A stretch of DNA of 64,000 bases. It comes from Photobacterium obscurum (lineage in GTDB: Bacteria; Pseudomonadota; Gammaproteobacteria; Enterobacterales; Vibrionaceae). Made by a program: the position numbers and the translations under genes. The notes under the pieces are model-generated. The model was not told the origin of the DNA and did no database searches. It saw only the letters and a program-made list of their open reading frames with translations. The stretch is taken from positions 124,001-188,000 of the forward strand of contig NZ_JAKRRW010000005.1 in the NCBI RefSeq assembly GCF_026191635.1, written 5' to 3'. This document shows, piece by piece, positions 18,051-28,014 of this stretch (the first letter of the stretch is position 1; each line of letters begins with the position of its first letter).

Positions 18051-19541
18051 TCAGTGTCCGACGGTTGCCTTAGCCAGTTTTTCTGGCTTGTCGTAAATAG
18101 CAAATTTGCCAATAATCGTTGAACTGGCTTCGTTCATTCCGATAATCTCGACAAATGCGCCTTTCTTTCTAAACTTCATCACAACCTTGTCCAGTGCAGC
18201 TACGGCAGTAATGTCCCAAAAATGCGCATCCGTTAAATCAATGGTTATGTATCTGGTCACATCGTCGAAATTAAACATTTCAGCGAACTGATCTGCCGAT
18301 GCGAAAAACACTTGCCCATGAACTTTGTGCGTGATGTGATGACCGTGCTTAATCACCTCATCTTTGATGTCCATAATTGAGCGACTATTGTTTGTATAAA
18401 ATAGTGATGCTAGGACAACGCCAGTAACCACCCCAATTGCAAGGTTGTGGGTAAATACGACAGCGACCACGGTTGCAATCATCACAATATTGGTTGATAG
18501 CGAATGGTGCCTAATCTCGACAAGCGAGCGCCACGAAAATGTGCCTATGGACACCATAACCATGACGGCTACTAATGCTGCCATTGGGATGAGTTTCAAC
18601 CATTCATCCAAGAACACAACCATAATTAAAAGAAATACGCCTGAAGCAAGTGTTGATAAGCGACTCAACCCGCCTGATTTGATATTAATGATAGACTGAC
18701 CAATCATTGCGCAACCTGCCATTCCGCCCATTAGGGAAGCAGCAATATTGGCAATACCCTGCCCTTTGCATTCTTGGTTCTTGTCACTCTCTGAATCAGT
18801 AAGATCATCAACAATAGTAGCTGTCATCAGTGACTCAAGAACACCTACAATCGCAAGAGCAAGAGAATAGGGAAGAATAATTCTGAAGGTTTCGAATGTA
18901 AGTGGGACATCAGGCCATAGGAAAACAGGCAATGAATCAGGAAGCTCACCCATATCGCCAACCGTTCTGACATCGATGCCGAAGCCAATACAAATTGCGG
19001 TTAACGTGATAATACATACAAGCGGCGACGGCAGAATTTTGCCAAGGGTTGGGATATATGGAAACAGATAGATAATAGCCAAACCACCCAATGTCAGTGC
19101 GTATACATGCCATGTTACATTGGTTAATTCAGGTAACTGTGCCATAAAGATGAGGATAGCTAAAGCATTAACAAACCCAGTTACAACGGAGCGTGAAACA
19201 AACCGCATTAGGTTACCAAGTTTCAGATAACCAACCGCTAATTGAATAACACCAGTAAGCAGAGATGCTGCCAGCAGGTATTCAAGTCCGTAATCTTTTA
19301 CCAACGTTACCATCAATAATGCCATTGCGCCTGTAGCCGCTGAAATCATTCCCGCTCTTGCGCCGGTAAATGCTGTTACAGCACAAATACAAAATGAAGC
19401 ATAAAGCCCAACCTTTGGATCAACACCCGCAATTATTGAGAATGCGATAGCTTCAGGAATAAGCGCGAGTGCCACAACAATGCCAGACAGCAGATCTCCT
19501 TTTACGTTGGACAACCAATCTTCTTTTAGAATATTAAACAT
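18051..19541 (-). CDS. SulP family inorganic anion transporter with STAS domain
   Basis: 496 residues from the ATG at 19541, which has AGAGAG upstream; an in-frame TTG at 19568 is unlikely. About 10-14 membrane helices with the SulP pattern ([20 protein letters not shown], then [19 protein letters not shown]) are followed by a C-terminal STAS domain ([20 protein letters not shown]). Members carry sulfate or bicarbonate; the sequence alone does not say which. A putative promoter segment around 19590-19609 resembles the shared motif described at adhC. Confidence 0.88.
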   Translation of the reverse strand: MFNILKEDWLSNVKGDLLSGIVVALALIPEAIAFSIIAGVDPKVGLYASFCICAVTAFTGARAGMISAATGAMALLMVTLVKDYGLEYLLAASLLTGVIQLAVGYLKLGNLMRFVSRSVVTGFVNALAILIFMAQLPELTNVTWHVYALTLGGLAIIYLFPYIPTLGKILPSPLVCIITLTAICIGFGIDVRTVGDMGELPDSLPVFLWPDVPLTFETFRIILPYSLALAIVGVLESLMTATIVDDLTDSESDKNQECKGQGIANIAASLMGGMAGCAMIGQSIINIKSGGLSRLSTLASGVFLLIMVVFLDEWLKLIPMAALVAVMVMVSIGTFSWRSLVEIRHHSLSTNIVMIATVVAVVFTHNLAIGVVTGVVLASLFYTNNSRSIMDIKDEVIKHGHHITHKVHGQVFFASADQFAEMFNFDDVTRYITIDLTDAHFWDITAVAALDKVVMKFRKKGAFVEIIGMNEASSTIIGKFAIYDKPEKLAKATVGH

Positions 19542-19850
19542 TGAAACTCTCTTTTTAAGGTGCAACAAGCCTTACCAAGGATGGCAATAGATAGGTGCAT
19601 TATTTTGACGTGAAAATATATAGGCGCGATGCCTACAGCTCATGTGACCATGAAAGAGAAGGGAAAAACTAAGGCGGCGTAATTAACACTTTTGATGTAA
19701 CTCCGTATATTTTTTGTTCGAATTAGTATAAGCGAACACATTTTATATGATAAATAATAGAATGCATACCAAAAAGAATGACGAATGAAAAAAATAAATT
19801 TCAAGACACTGATTTAAAAGGAAATATCAATCTTAATCATGAATCAAATA

Positions 19851-20063
19851 TTAATGTTGATATTCGCTACTTATCCTTTTCAACATTGCAACGCCAGCAT
19901 CAATTGCTTCATTATTAGTATTAAATGACGCATCCATTAACGTCACTCCTTGTACTACAGGCGACCATTTGATGAAAGTAAGTCCATTAACTACAATGAC
20001 GACTCTTTTCGCCTGAACGCCATATGCAAGTAATTTAGCTGCTTTTTCTTTGCTAAGAATCAA
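19851..20063 (-). CDS. Small hypothetical protein
   Basis: 70 residues, not recognised. It starts MILSKEKAAKLLAYG and contains an alternating hydrophobic stretch (RVVIVVNGLTFIKW), then a C-terminal amphipathic helix (NEAIDAGVAMLKRIS). It has the feel of a small alpha/beta protein but no motif was found. It stands alone between two AT-rich intergenic regions. Coding status rests on length and sensible amino-acid composition. Confidence 0.45.
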   Translation of the reverse strand: MILSKEKAAKLLAYGVQAKRVVIVVNGLTFIKWSPVVQGVTLMDASFNTNNEAIDAGVAMLKRISSEYQH

Positions 20064-20725
20064 TAGAACACCTTTAGATACTTAAGTTCAAATTTCCATC
20101 AACACGCTTAAAACAAACTGCATTCAACCATTACATTTCATGCAAATAAAACGCATAACAATTAATTTTGCTTTATATTATGAAAGGAAATAAATTGAAC
20201 GCACATTAACACCAGATATAATATCATCACAAACAAATCACTGATATAAGCAAATCAAAGACAAGATTTAACCGAATGTTTGAGACTCATTCTGGTTGAT
20301 ATGAAGGCATTCAAAAGCCACGAAACAAATAAGTATAAAAGTCATTTATATATACCATAAAATAAATCATTATTTATAAGTGACAAATAATTACCCCCAT
20401 CTCACTTTATCATTCTAACTTTAATGAAAATTAAACTTTTCATCTTTCAATGACAAATTATTTGAATATGTGTTATCAATTCTAACACCCTCTATCAGAA
20501 GAAAAACCGTTATAAGTTACAGCAATATTTTCAAAAGTGGGTTTCCGGCTATCAACGTTCATCTAGTACCGAATGGAACAAAAAGGAAAAAGTGAAATAC
20601 TCAATCTGCATTGAGTAGACCAGTTCAACTTTAAAATTCACCATTTGCTATAACTATCATCATTTCGCTCTGATAAAATACTGATCTAGTGCATATCAAA
20701 AATAACAGCATCAAGGACAGTCATC
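20064..20725. other. AT-rich intergenic region with an 8-4-8 palindrome
   Basis: No gene was seen in about 660 bases. TACTCAAT-CTGC-ATTGAGTA at 20598-20617 is a perfect palindrome located 109 bases before the start of the MOSC/reductase gene, a good candidate operator for it. The rest is low in G+C with no obvious repeats. Confidence 0.45.
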
Positions 20726-22579
20726 GTGAGCAAGTCATTAACTACCGGATCTCAGGCTCTTTCGCCAATACCCACACTTTCACAAATCAATGTCTTCCCG
20801 GTCAAATCCATCGGCGGTCTAAGCCAATCTCAGGCTTGGGTCGAAAAGCAGGGATTATGCTTTGATCGTCGGTTTATGGTTACGAAAAAAGACGGCAGCA
20901 TGATCACCGCACGTAAGCACCCCGAGTTGGTAAAAGTCACCGCAACCCTACAGCCTCACGGTATGACACTCAGCTTTCCGGGCATATCACCACTGGTATT
21001 AAAATATACTGACTTCACAATGAATGAAGCCAATACTAAGGTATGGAATGATTCATTTAGTGCCTACACCACCTTATCCAAGGCCGATGCCTGGTTCAGC
21101 CATATCATTGGCGAGCCGGTTCGTCTGCTGTATAGCGGCGAGCAGTCCAATCGCATTCGCCCCAAGATCCAGCAAAATGTCAGCTTTGCCGATGGCTACC
21201 CGCTATTGGTGATCAGTGAAGCCTCGCTCGATGCACTTAACCAGCGCAGCTCTCAGCATCACACCATGGATCAATTCCGGACCAATCTTGTTGTAACGGG
21301 CACCGATGCCTTTGCCGAAGACGGCTGGAAACGGATCCGTATCGGTGAGGTCGAGTTTGAATCCGTCAAACCCTGTGCGCGCTGCATCCTAACAACGGTC
21401 AATCCCAAAACCGCCGAGTTCAATGAACGAAAAGAGCCCTTGGTTACCTTGTCGAAATTCCGCTCCGATGCTTCTGGAGATGTCTTCTTCGGCCAAAACC
21501 TAGTCGCGCTCAATGAAGGTGTGATCAAGGCTGGCGATCCTATTGAAGTGCTGGAAACCAAACCCAGAGAAATTTACCCAGACAATAGCGAAATCAATCT
21601 AACGCTGACTTGCGTCGAACGTGAAGATATTGCCCGTGATTTCTGTACTTTTTGGCTAGAGCCTGCCAAACAGCAGACACTACCGGCTTACCAGCCGGGA
21701 CAGCACCTGCCACTGCAAGTTGAGATCAACGGTGAATATGTTGCTCGTCGCTATACCCTGTCTTCCAGCCCTTCCCGTCCGGGGAAATACGCCATTTCCG
21801 TCAAACGAGTTGATGACGGACGGATTTCAAACTGGCTCCATGACCGCTTTATGGTCGGCGATACCTTGGTCGCCGAGAAACCTGACGGCAGCTTCCACCT
21901 TGGCCCGCATACCGACAAGCTGCTTCTGCTATCGGCAGGCAGCGGGATCACCCCAATGTTATCGATGCTACGTTATCTGGCCGATCATGATCAGATCCGC
22001 GATGTGGTGTTCTATCACCAGTGCCGCAGTCAGCTCGATATTCCCTGCCAGCAGGAGCTCGCGAAACTTGCCGAAGATCACCCACAGCTGTCCATACATA
22101 TCGCCCTTAGCCGCCCAGAGAAAGCATGGCAGGGTTTGACTGGCCGTCTGAATACTGCACATCTTCAACAAATTCCTGATCTCGCCGAGCGCCAGGTCTT
22201 CGTCTGTGGCCCAGACGCTTTCATGACCAATGCCAAGCAATTGCTGCTCGATGCCGGGCTGGATGAATCCAACTACCATCAGGAGGCTTTCGGACCGGCG
22301 AAAGGAAACCGCGCAGCCAATAAATCAGTCACCATCAGCATTGATGGCAACCTGTTTCAGGGCGATAACCAACTGACATTGCTGGAGCAGGCCGAAAACG
22401 CCGGGTTGCAGGTATCAAACAGCTGCCGAGCTGGTTTCTGCGGGGCGTGCAAAGTGACATTGGAATCTGGCGAGGTCGAGCAGCCAGACGTACCGGCATT
22501 GCTACCGGGAGAGAAAGAAGAAGGCAAAGTGCTTGCTTGTTGCTGCATCCCGAAAACCGATATCGAGGTTCGCTCCTAG
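20726..22579 (+). CDS. MOSC domain / ferredoxin-NAD(P) reductase / 2Fe-2S ferredoxin fusion
   Basis: 617 residues in three parts. Residues 1 to about 275 are a MOSC N-terminal barrel plus MOSC domain (KPCARCILTTVNP), like YcbX. Residues about 290-520 are an FAD and NAD(P)-binding reductase (RRYTLSSSPS for FAD, LLSAGSGITPMLSMLR for the nucleotide). Residues about 530-617 are a plant-type ferredoxin with CRAGFCGACK and a distal Cys. The layout fits a reductase feeding electrons to a molybdenum-cofactor or N-hydroxylated-compound reduction step, or to Hcp; no hcp lies nearby. The GTG start has AAGGA eight bases upstream. Confidence 0.85.
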   Translation: MSKSLTTGSQALSPIPTLSQINVFPVKSIGGLSQSQAWVEKQGLCFDRRFMVTKKDGSMITARKHPELVKVTATLQPHGMTLSFPGISPLVLKYTDFTMNEANTKVWNDSFSAYTTLSKADAWFSHIIGEPVRLLYSGEQSNRIRPKIQQNVSFADGYPLLVISEASLDALNQRSSQHHTMDQFRTNLVVTGTDAFAEDGWKRIRIGEVEFESVKPCARCILTTVNPKTAEFNERKEPLVTLSKFRSDASGDVFFGQNLVALNEGVIKAGDPIEVLETKPREIYPDNSEINLTLTCVEREDIARDFCTFWLEPAKQQTLPAYQPGQHLPLQVEINGEYVARRYTLSSSPSRPGKYAISVKRVDDGRISNWLHDRFMVGDTLVAEKPDGSFHLGPHTDKLLLLSAGSGITPMLSMLRYLADHDQIRDVVFYHQCRSQLDIPCQQELAKLAEDHPQLSIHIALSRPEKAWQGLTGRLNTAHLQQIPDLAERQVFVCGPDAFMTNAKQLLLDAGLDESNYHQEAFGPAKGNRAANKSVTISIDGNLFQGDNQLTLLEQAENAGLQVSNSCRAGFCGACKVTLESGEVEQPDVPALLPGEKEEGKVLACCCIPKTDIEVRS

Positions 22580-22611
22580 GAGGGGGCTTCAAGCGCTAGA
22601 ACAAAAACGGA

Positions 22612-22653
22612 GTCAGGCTTTCTTTTGCAAATCAGCAAAATATCCGGCCTGAC
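22612..22653. terminator. Hairpin between convergent genes
   Basis: GTCAGGC / GCCTGAC enclose an inner TTTTGC / GCAAAA hairpin. It lies between the fusion reductase gene and the convergent aldo/keto reductase gene and probably ends transcription from one or both sides, though T-runs are weak. Confidence 0.5.
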
Positions 22654-22672
22654 CCATTGTTCTAGAACTAGA

Positions 22673-23653
22673 TTAGCTGTTTTCAAGCAGCGCAACCTGC
22701 TCTGCAGACAGCGTAAGCTCACCGGCAGCCATATTTTGCTGTAAATGTTCAACCTGAGTGGCGGCTATCACCGGAATAGCAGGCACCTCTTTTTGCAACA
22801 GCCAGGCCAGTACAACCTGATTTTCCGATACGCCAAGCTCCCCTGCGACCTGGGAAAGCGCCTGCAAACGTGTTTCATTACCGGCGTTTTCATACAAATG
22901 CTTTCGCCAATATGTCTCACGCTTATCTGGACGGGTGTAATAGCCCCCCATTAGAGGCGAGTAAGCCATAATGGAAAGATCCTTGTTCTCTTTCGCATAA
23001 TCCAGCAGGTCATCATCAACATACTCATTGATGCCCATATCAGATCCACGGCGTGGATTCAGATAAGTATAACTTTGCTGAACGCAGCTAAACTCAGCCC
23101 AATGATTGGCTCGACTGATCCCTCTTGCCTGTTCAATCCGCCAGGGCCTCATGTTGCTACAACCTAAGTGTTTCACCAGGCCAGAATCGACCAGCTTGTT
23201 CAAAGCCGACATAGTTTCTTGCAGCGGCACGCTACGGTCATCAATATGGATATAGAGCAAGTCTATATAGTCGGTTTGCAGATCATTTAAACTTTTATCA
23301 ACCGCGGCAAGAATTGCTTTTTCTGACAAGCCTTCAATATTATTCAAAAAGTCCTTCTCAGCTGCTTTGGTATCAGTCGGATTGGCGCCGATTTTGGTCG
23401 CCAGAAAAATGTCTTGGCGATTATTTCTGGCTTTCATCCACTGACCCAGCAATAACTCACTGTCGTTGCCCTTGCCGTTTTCAACCCACCAGGCATAGCA
23501 GTTGGCAGTATCAAGAAAACTTCCGCCAGCTTGCACATAGCTATCTAACAGTTTGTAAGAACTTTCCTGATTGATTTGACTCCCCATCAACATACAGCCA
23601 AGGCTCATTTGACTGATCTGCTGCCCTGTATTTCCTAACTCCACCTTTTTCAT
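22673..23653 (-). CDS. Aldo/keto reductase
   Basis: 326 residues, starting at the ATG at 23653 with AGGAG upstream. It shows the NADPH-dependent aldo/keto reductase barrel: FLDTANCYAW near the N-terminus (catalytic Asp and Tyr), then LATKIGA (Lys), and a mid-protein DLLYIHIDDRSVP where the usual His is present. The closest style is the YdhF/tas-like oxidoreductase group with unknown substrate. It is monocistronic and convergent with the fusion reductase. Confidence 0.88.
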   Translation of the reverse strand: MKKVELGNTGQQISQMSLGCMLMGSQINQESSYKLLDSYVQAGGSFLDTANCYAWWVENGKGNDSELLLGQWMKARNNRQDIFLATKIGANPTDTKAAEKDFLNNIEGLSEKAILAAVDKSLNDLQTDYIDLLYIHIDDRSVPLQETMSALNKLVDSGLVKHLGCSNMRPWRIEQARGISRANHWAEFSCVQQSYTYLNPRRGSDMGINEYVDDDLLDYAKENKDLSIMAYSPLMGGYYTRPDKRETYWRKHLYENAGNETRLQALSQVAGELGVSENQVVLAWLLQKEVPAIPVIAATQVEHLQQNMAAGELTLSAEQVALLENS

Positions 23654-23856
23654 ACAAACTCCTGTTATCAATTACAGGAACAGCCTAAGAGTTAGAGCAT
23701 ACTCTAAGTCAATAGAAATAAATCGTTTTAGCTCAAAAGGAAATATAACAGGCGTCAAAGCCCTGTAGTTGAGGGAGGGGGAGTCGGGATCCGTTCAGCC
23801 GGAGTATAGAGCCACCCCGGCTGAACGTATTACATCATATTTACTGCAAGCCTGGT

Positions 23857-24048
23857 TTACATCAGCCCCTCGACCCGGGCCTGATGCAAGACAACGGGAT
23901 TAATGGCGGCATAAGCAGTACACCACAGGGCGCCGATAAACTTACGCTCCTGTCCTTTTGCCTGTCGCTCTAGCTGATCGAGCTTTCTAAGCTCATCTAT
24001 TGTTAACGGTTTATCAAATAATGCTTCTGCCTTCTGTAGATTTTTCAT
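23857..24048 (-). CDS. Small hypothetical protein
   Basis: 63 residues, rich in charged helix-forming residues (MKNLQKAEALFDK ... ELRKLDQLERQAKGQERKF) followed by a more hydrophobic C-terminal part (ALWCTAYAAINPVVL). No family is recognised. It stands alone between an aldo/keto reductase and a LysR gene and lacks a strong ribosome binding site. Confidence 0.45.
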   Translation of the reverse strand: MKNLQKAEALFDKPLTIDELRKLDQLERQAKGQERKFIGALWCTAYAAINPVVLHQARVEGLM

Positions 24049-24254
24049 GTGATAGTCTTCCGTAATACTTAGTTGAAAAGCCTACGGGGCATTGCCAACT
24101 TGCTTTTCAAATAGGTATCACGATTACGGTATTGCCTACTCATCTATTATAAACCTCCGTCCATCTCCGAGCTCAAAAGATAACGTGACTCAAGCCGCAA
24201 TTGTTGGATTTTTATGCAGCCAACCCAGCATACTATCCCAGCTGCATATCTCAC

Positions 24255-25160
24255 TCATTCCGTTAAATTGGTACGCAGAGCCTCCAAGAATAACTGGCGT
24301 ATTGTCTGATAGCGCTTGGGTAGCGGCCGGTTCCGTTTCGTCACCAAGTGAAGACTTTCTGCTACTGTCTGCTTGGCTGTTGGAACGTATAGCAGCTCCT
24401 TCTGGGGAAAGCTTTCCAGTGCGCTATATGGCAGTACGGTAAACCCGATTCCTTGGGCAACAGGAAGAAGGATCTGACTCAGCTGGTTAACGTAACCTGC
24501 CGTCGGTAACTCTTCGATATTCAGTTTGGCTAACTCTGGCTCGCCACTTTGGTCAAAATATAGCGATAGATAATGCTCGGCATCAGGGTGTTTAACTACC
24601 CCGCATCGTTTGAGGAGATCTGGCGTAATAGGCCGATCTTGGTACTGCTGGGGAAGGATCAAGCACAGCGGTTCCGTTCCAATCACTTCACTATGAAACA
24701 GGCTTGCGCTGGGAATATGGGTAACAATACCTAAGTCAATCGTGGCATTTTGAATATCGTCTAGAATTTTGTAGTTCGGGGCTGCCTCAAGGTGAATAAC
24801 TAACTCTGGATGTTGATTCTGCAGGCACAATAACTGCGGGTACAGCAATAGTGACAGGGAGCCCGAACAAGACAATCGGCATATTCCCGAATACGGGTTA
24901 TCAAAACTCAAGTGCTCTAACAAAGCAGCCTCATCCTGTGCCAGCTTCAAAGCATATTGGTATACCCGCCTCCCCTGCTCCGTCAGCTCAAAACTCTTCT
25001 TTTCTCGCCTCAGCAATGTATGCCCGCATGCTTGCTCCAGCTTTTTGACCTGTTGGCTCACACCGGGTTGGGTCATATGCAGCTTCTCGGCCGTCTGGGT
25101 GAAATGACCCGTTTCAATTAGAGTCTTGAATGTATGTAGCCACAAAGGATTCAGCATCAT
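24255..25160 (-). CDS. LysR-family transcriptional regulator
   Basis: 301 residues. The N-terminal winged helix-turn-helix (FKTLIETGHFTQTAEKLHMTQPGVSQQVKKLE) and the C-terminal periplasmic-binding-like effector domain are typical. It is divergent from the VOC gene, with about 140 bases between the two starts, the usual arrangement for a LysR regulator and its target. The effector is unknown. Confidence 0.88.
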   Translation of the reverse strand: MMLNPLWLHTFKTLIETGHFTQTAEKLHMTQPGVSQQVKKLEQACGHTLLRREKKSFELTEQGRRVYQYALKLAQDEAALLEHLSFDNPYSGICRLSCSGSLSLLLYPQLLCLQNQHPELVIHLEAAPNYKILDDIQNATIDLGIVTHIPSASLFHSEVIGTEPLCLILPQQYQDRPITPDLLKRCGVVKHPDAEHYLSLYFDQSGEPELAKLNIEELPTAGYVNQLSQILLPVAQGIGFTVLPYSALESFPQKELLYVPTAKQTVAESLHLVTKRNRPLPKRYQTIRQLFLEALRTNLTE

Positions 25161-25303
25161 TGACCTTAAATTATTTGGTTGATAACAAATAATTATTATA
25201 ATAAGAATAAATGATAATTTTTAACAACACCCATCACCGCGTATCTTTACCTCATCGAAAGGGGATGTCCCGCTTTCCAAGCCAATAATGAGTAGAGGTA
25301 ACT

Positions 25304-25846
25304 ATGTCCATGCTATCTGCCAAAGACGCGATTCAAAACACGTCTGCACCCTATCCAAGAACATTTTCCCATATTGGTATTTCAGTGCCGGATCTAGACG
25401 CGGCCGTTAAGTTCTACACTGAAGTACTTGGCTGGTACTTGATCATGGAGCCAACTGAAATTACCGAAGATGACAGCGCGATTGGCGAAATGTGTACCGA
25501 CGTTTTTGGTGCTGGCTGGGAACGCTTCCGCATTGCCCACCTTTCGACGGGCGACCGCATCGGTGTTGAGCTGTTTGAATTCAAGAACCAAGAGAATCCT
25601 GAAGATAACTTCGAGTATTGGAAAACAGGGATCTTCCACTTCTGTGTTCAAGATCCAAACATCGAAGAATTAGCAGAGAAAATTGTGGTAGCAGGTGGTA
25701 AGAAGCGTATGAAAGCACCACGTTACTACTACCCAGGCGAGAAACCATACCGCATGATTTATATGGAAGACCCGTTCGGCAATATCCTTGAGATCTACAG
25801 CCACAGCTACGAGTTACACTACTCGAGCGTCGCCTATACAGGTTAA
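25304..25846 (+). CDS. VOC family (glyoxalase/dioxygenase-like) protein
   Basis: 180 residues with one vicinal-oxygen-chelate fold. The metal ligands appear to be His in FSHIGISV, Glu in GVELFEF, His in IFHFCVQ and Glu in NILEIYSHS, so metal binding is likely. The family includes glyoxalase I and extradiol dioxygenases; the local LysR gene suggests an inducible catabolic or detoxification step. The AGAGG motif six bases before the ATG at 25304 supports this start. Confidence 0.85.
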   Translation: MSMLSAKDAIQNTSAPYPRTFSHIGISVPDLDAAVKFYTEVLGWYLIMEPTEITEDDSAIGEMCTDVFGAGWERFRIAHLSTGDRIGVELFEFKNQENPEDNFEYWKTGIFHFCVQDPNIEELAEKIVVAGGKKRMKAPRYYYPGEKPYRMIYMEDPFGNILEIYSHSYELHYSSVAYTG

Positions 25847-25975
25847 ACCAACAATAACGAAGCGAGAGGCCGTTGCTTTACGCAATGCGAGAGTGAGACT
25901 AGTTAAGAAAACTCGTTTATATTCCATCATCAATACCAATTGCACACAACTTTCTAATACCTGAGAGAGTTGACT

Positions 25976-26006
25976 AGAAAAGCCATTATAGAAGCTATAA
26001 TGGCTT
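25976..26006 (-). terminator. Terminator of the radical SAM gene
   Basis: AAGCCATTATA / TATAATGGCTT, an 11-bp stem with a 5-base loop, lies between the convergent VOC and radical SAM genes. On the minus strand it is followed by TTCTAG, a weak T-run. Confidence 0.65.
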
Positions 26007-26017
26007 AAATCCGGTGC

Positions 26018-26899
26018 TTAAAATCGTCCCACGTAAGCTTTTCCTATCAAGTTTTCGTCCTTGTTTAATAGGTACTTATTAATAGAAGCAAGCATTTCTG
26101 ACTTACTCTCTTTAAGTGAACCTTTTACCGGTAATAAATTAGAAGCGTGGGTACCATCGACATATAGGTCTTTTAATTCAATATGTTCCAGCAATATCCT
26201 CATTTCTTCCAGAACCTCATATGGCTCGAGCAACTTAAAATCACCTTTGACCATTTGTCTGAACAACACAGTGCCTTCGATTGGTACCGTCGTTAATGTT
26301 CCCAATAAATAAGGCTTCATCTGATTAATTAATTGAGCCGTTTTTTTAGCGTGGATCTGTGAAAGTTCACCGCTGCCTCCCAGTCCAATCATTACCATTG
26401 CAACTAGTTTGATCCCGGATTTAACGATATTACTTCCCGCTTCAAGCATCTCTTCGGCGGTGACCCCTTTACGTACCGCTTCTAGTACTTCATCAGAGCC
26501 GGATTCCACCCCCAAATAGGTCATGGTTAAGCCCGCATTTCTTAATTGCTTAAGTTCTTTCTGTGTTTTACTCAGTGTACTTTGCGGGCCTGCGTATGTA
26601 CTTACATGATTTAGCTTTGGAAAAGCAGAGTACAGCTCGGACAAAATTTCTAACAACATGTCTGTGGGAAGCGAAATCGCATCGCCATCGCTTAAGAATA
26701 CTTTTTCAACTCTAGAGCCAAAAGCCCTTTTTGCCATCTGTATATCTTCTCTAAGCTCTTCGATAGGCCGAACCCGGTAACGCACATCTTTGTACATCGA
26801 ACAATAGGTACATTTGTTGTAAGAACAGCCAACAGTGCATTGTAATATATACGCATCAGCTTCTGGTGGCGGACGATAAATATTACCTTCGTATCTCAT
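26018..26899 (-). CDS. Radical SAM protein
   Basis: 293 residues. The N-terminal cluster motif is GCSYNKCTYC, that is CX4CX2C, instead of the commoner CX3CX2C. Downstream are the GGxxP-like region replaced by FLSDGDAI, a conserved YLGVESGSDEVL and MIGLGGSGE. The same layout occurs in an uncharacterised radical SAM family in many bacteria (YEGNIYRPP start). The substrate is unknown. A stand-alone gene. Confidence 0.8.
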   Translation of the reverse strand: MRYEGNIYRPPPEADAYILQCTVGCSYNKCTYCSMYKDVRYRVRPIEELREDIQMAKRAFGSRVEKVFLSDGDAISLPTDMLLEILSELYSAFPKLNHVSTYAGPQSTLSKTQKELKQLRNAGLTMTYLGVESGSDEVLEAVRKGVTAEEMLEAGSNIVKSGIKLVAMVMIGLGGSGELSQIHAKKTAQLINQMKPYLLGTLTTVPIEGTVLFRQMVKGDFKLLEPYEVLEEMRILLEHIELKDLYVDGTHASNLLPVKGSLKESKSEMLASINKYLLNKDENLIGKAYVGRF

Positions 26900-27065
26900 T
26901 TATCACCTCAGGCTATATATTGAAAACTGGTAAGAGAATAGCTAACAATCAAATAGATAGAACGAGCAATTTGCCTGTCTGATCCGTCTTGTAATTATCT
27001 AACTTTCAACAAAAAGCAGCCGTGATATTTCGCTGCGGCTGCCTTTAATGATTTTAAGCCAGTAC

Positions 27066-27878
27066 TTATTTTTCAAGCTCGGCAGCAGTGTCTACAAAGA
27101 TACCTTGAATATCTTTTGCCTCACGCTCGGTTTGTCCTCCATGCTTAAGAAACGCTTCAATGATAGCTTGGGTCTTTTCTTCCTTTGCGCGTTCCAGGAA
27201 GTAGCGTAACTCTAATTCCACACCGGCATTTTCATCTTTAATTGACGTCTCGATGATCTCTTTGTACATCACGATATCCCGAATTTCTAACAGGCTAATG
27301 ACACCAAGAGTCTGAGCCAGGAAGGCATCCATTTCTGCTTTAGGAACATACTTAGTAATGATGTTCAATGCCTCTGCTTGCTGAGCAGTAAAATCATTAC
27401 CGACAAGCAGTGCTTGTAGCGCCTTGTTTTTACCCATTCGTCTCGCAAAATGCACCGCACCTTGACCGCCAGTAGGAATGTTGACGTGAATTTCTGGCTG
27501 AGCGAATGCGGCGTTTTCCGTGCCGTAAGCTAAATCACACGCCATTACGAACTCATTACCGCCACCTCGCGCTACACCGTCTACCACGGCCACAGATACC
27601 TGCTTCATTGCTTTGATGTTGGCAATCATATGATTGAATTCAATAGATGCCGCCTGGCCGCCCTGAGTTCCGTTGATTACATGTAGATCTAAGTGAGCCA
27701 GGAAGAACTGCTCGTGAAGTGATTTGAATACCACCACTTTTATATCGCGCTCATCTTTTAGCGATAGCACAAACTCGTTAATTTCGTTTATCAGCTCAAT
27801 CGTCAGGATATTCACTGGTGGATTGTTGATAGTTACTGTTGCAATGCCGTTGTTGTGGGTAATCGATAACTTGTTCAT
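27066..27878 (-). CDS. Enoyl-CoA hydratase/isomerase family protein
   Basis: 270 residues with crotonase-fold features: NNPPVNILTIELI at the N-terminus, an oxyanion-hole segment (SVAVVDGVARGGGNEFVMACD) and PEIHVNIPTGGQGAVHFARR. A catalytic Glu is less obvious than in classic hydratases, so the reaction is open. It is divergent from the LysR gene at 28015 with 136 bases between, suggesting LysR control. Confidence 0.82.
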   Translation of the reverse strand: MNKLSITHNNGIATVTINNPPVNILTIELINEINEFVLSLKDERDIKVVVFKSLHEQFFLAHLDLHVINGTQGGQAASIEFNHMIANIKAMKQVSVAVVDGVARGGGNEFVMACDLAYGTENAAFAQPEIHVNIPTGGQGAVHFARRMGKNKALQALLVGNDFTAQQAEALNIITKYVPKAEMDAFLAQTLGVISLLEIRDIVMYKEIIETSIKDENAGVELELRYFLERAKEEKTQAIIEAFLKHGGQTEREAKDIQGIFVDTAAELEK

Positions 27879-28014
27879 GGAATCTTCCTCACTTGACTAA
27901 ATGGGCCTTATCAGTCTAAGCCCTCAATGTGTAGCTACTATAAATTTGTCTTAGGTGAAGAAAAATGCTCAAATTGACACCTAATTGGTGCTAAAATTGC
28001 AACAAAGAGGGCGT

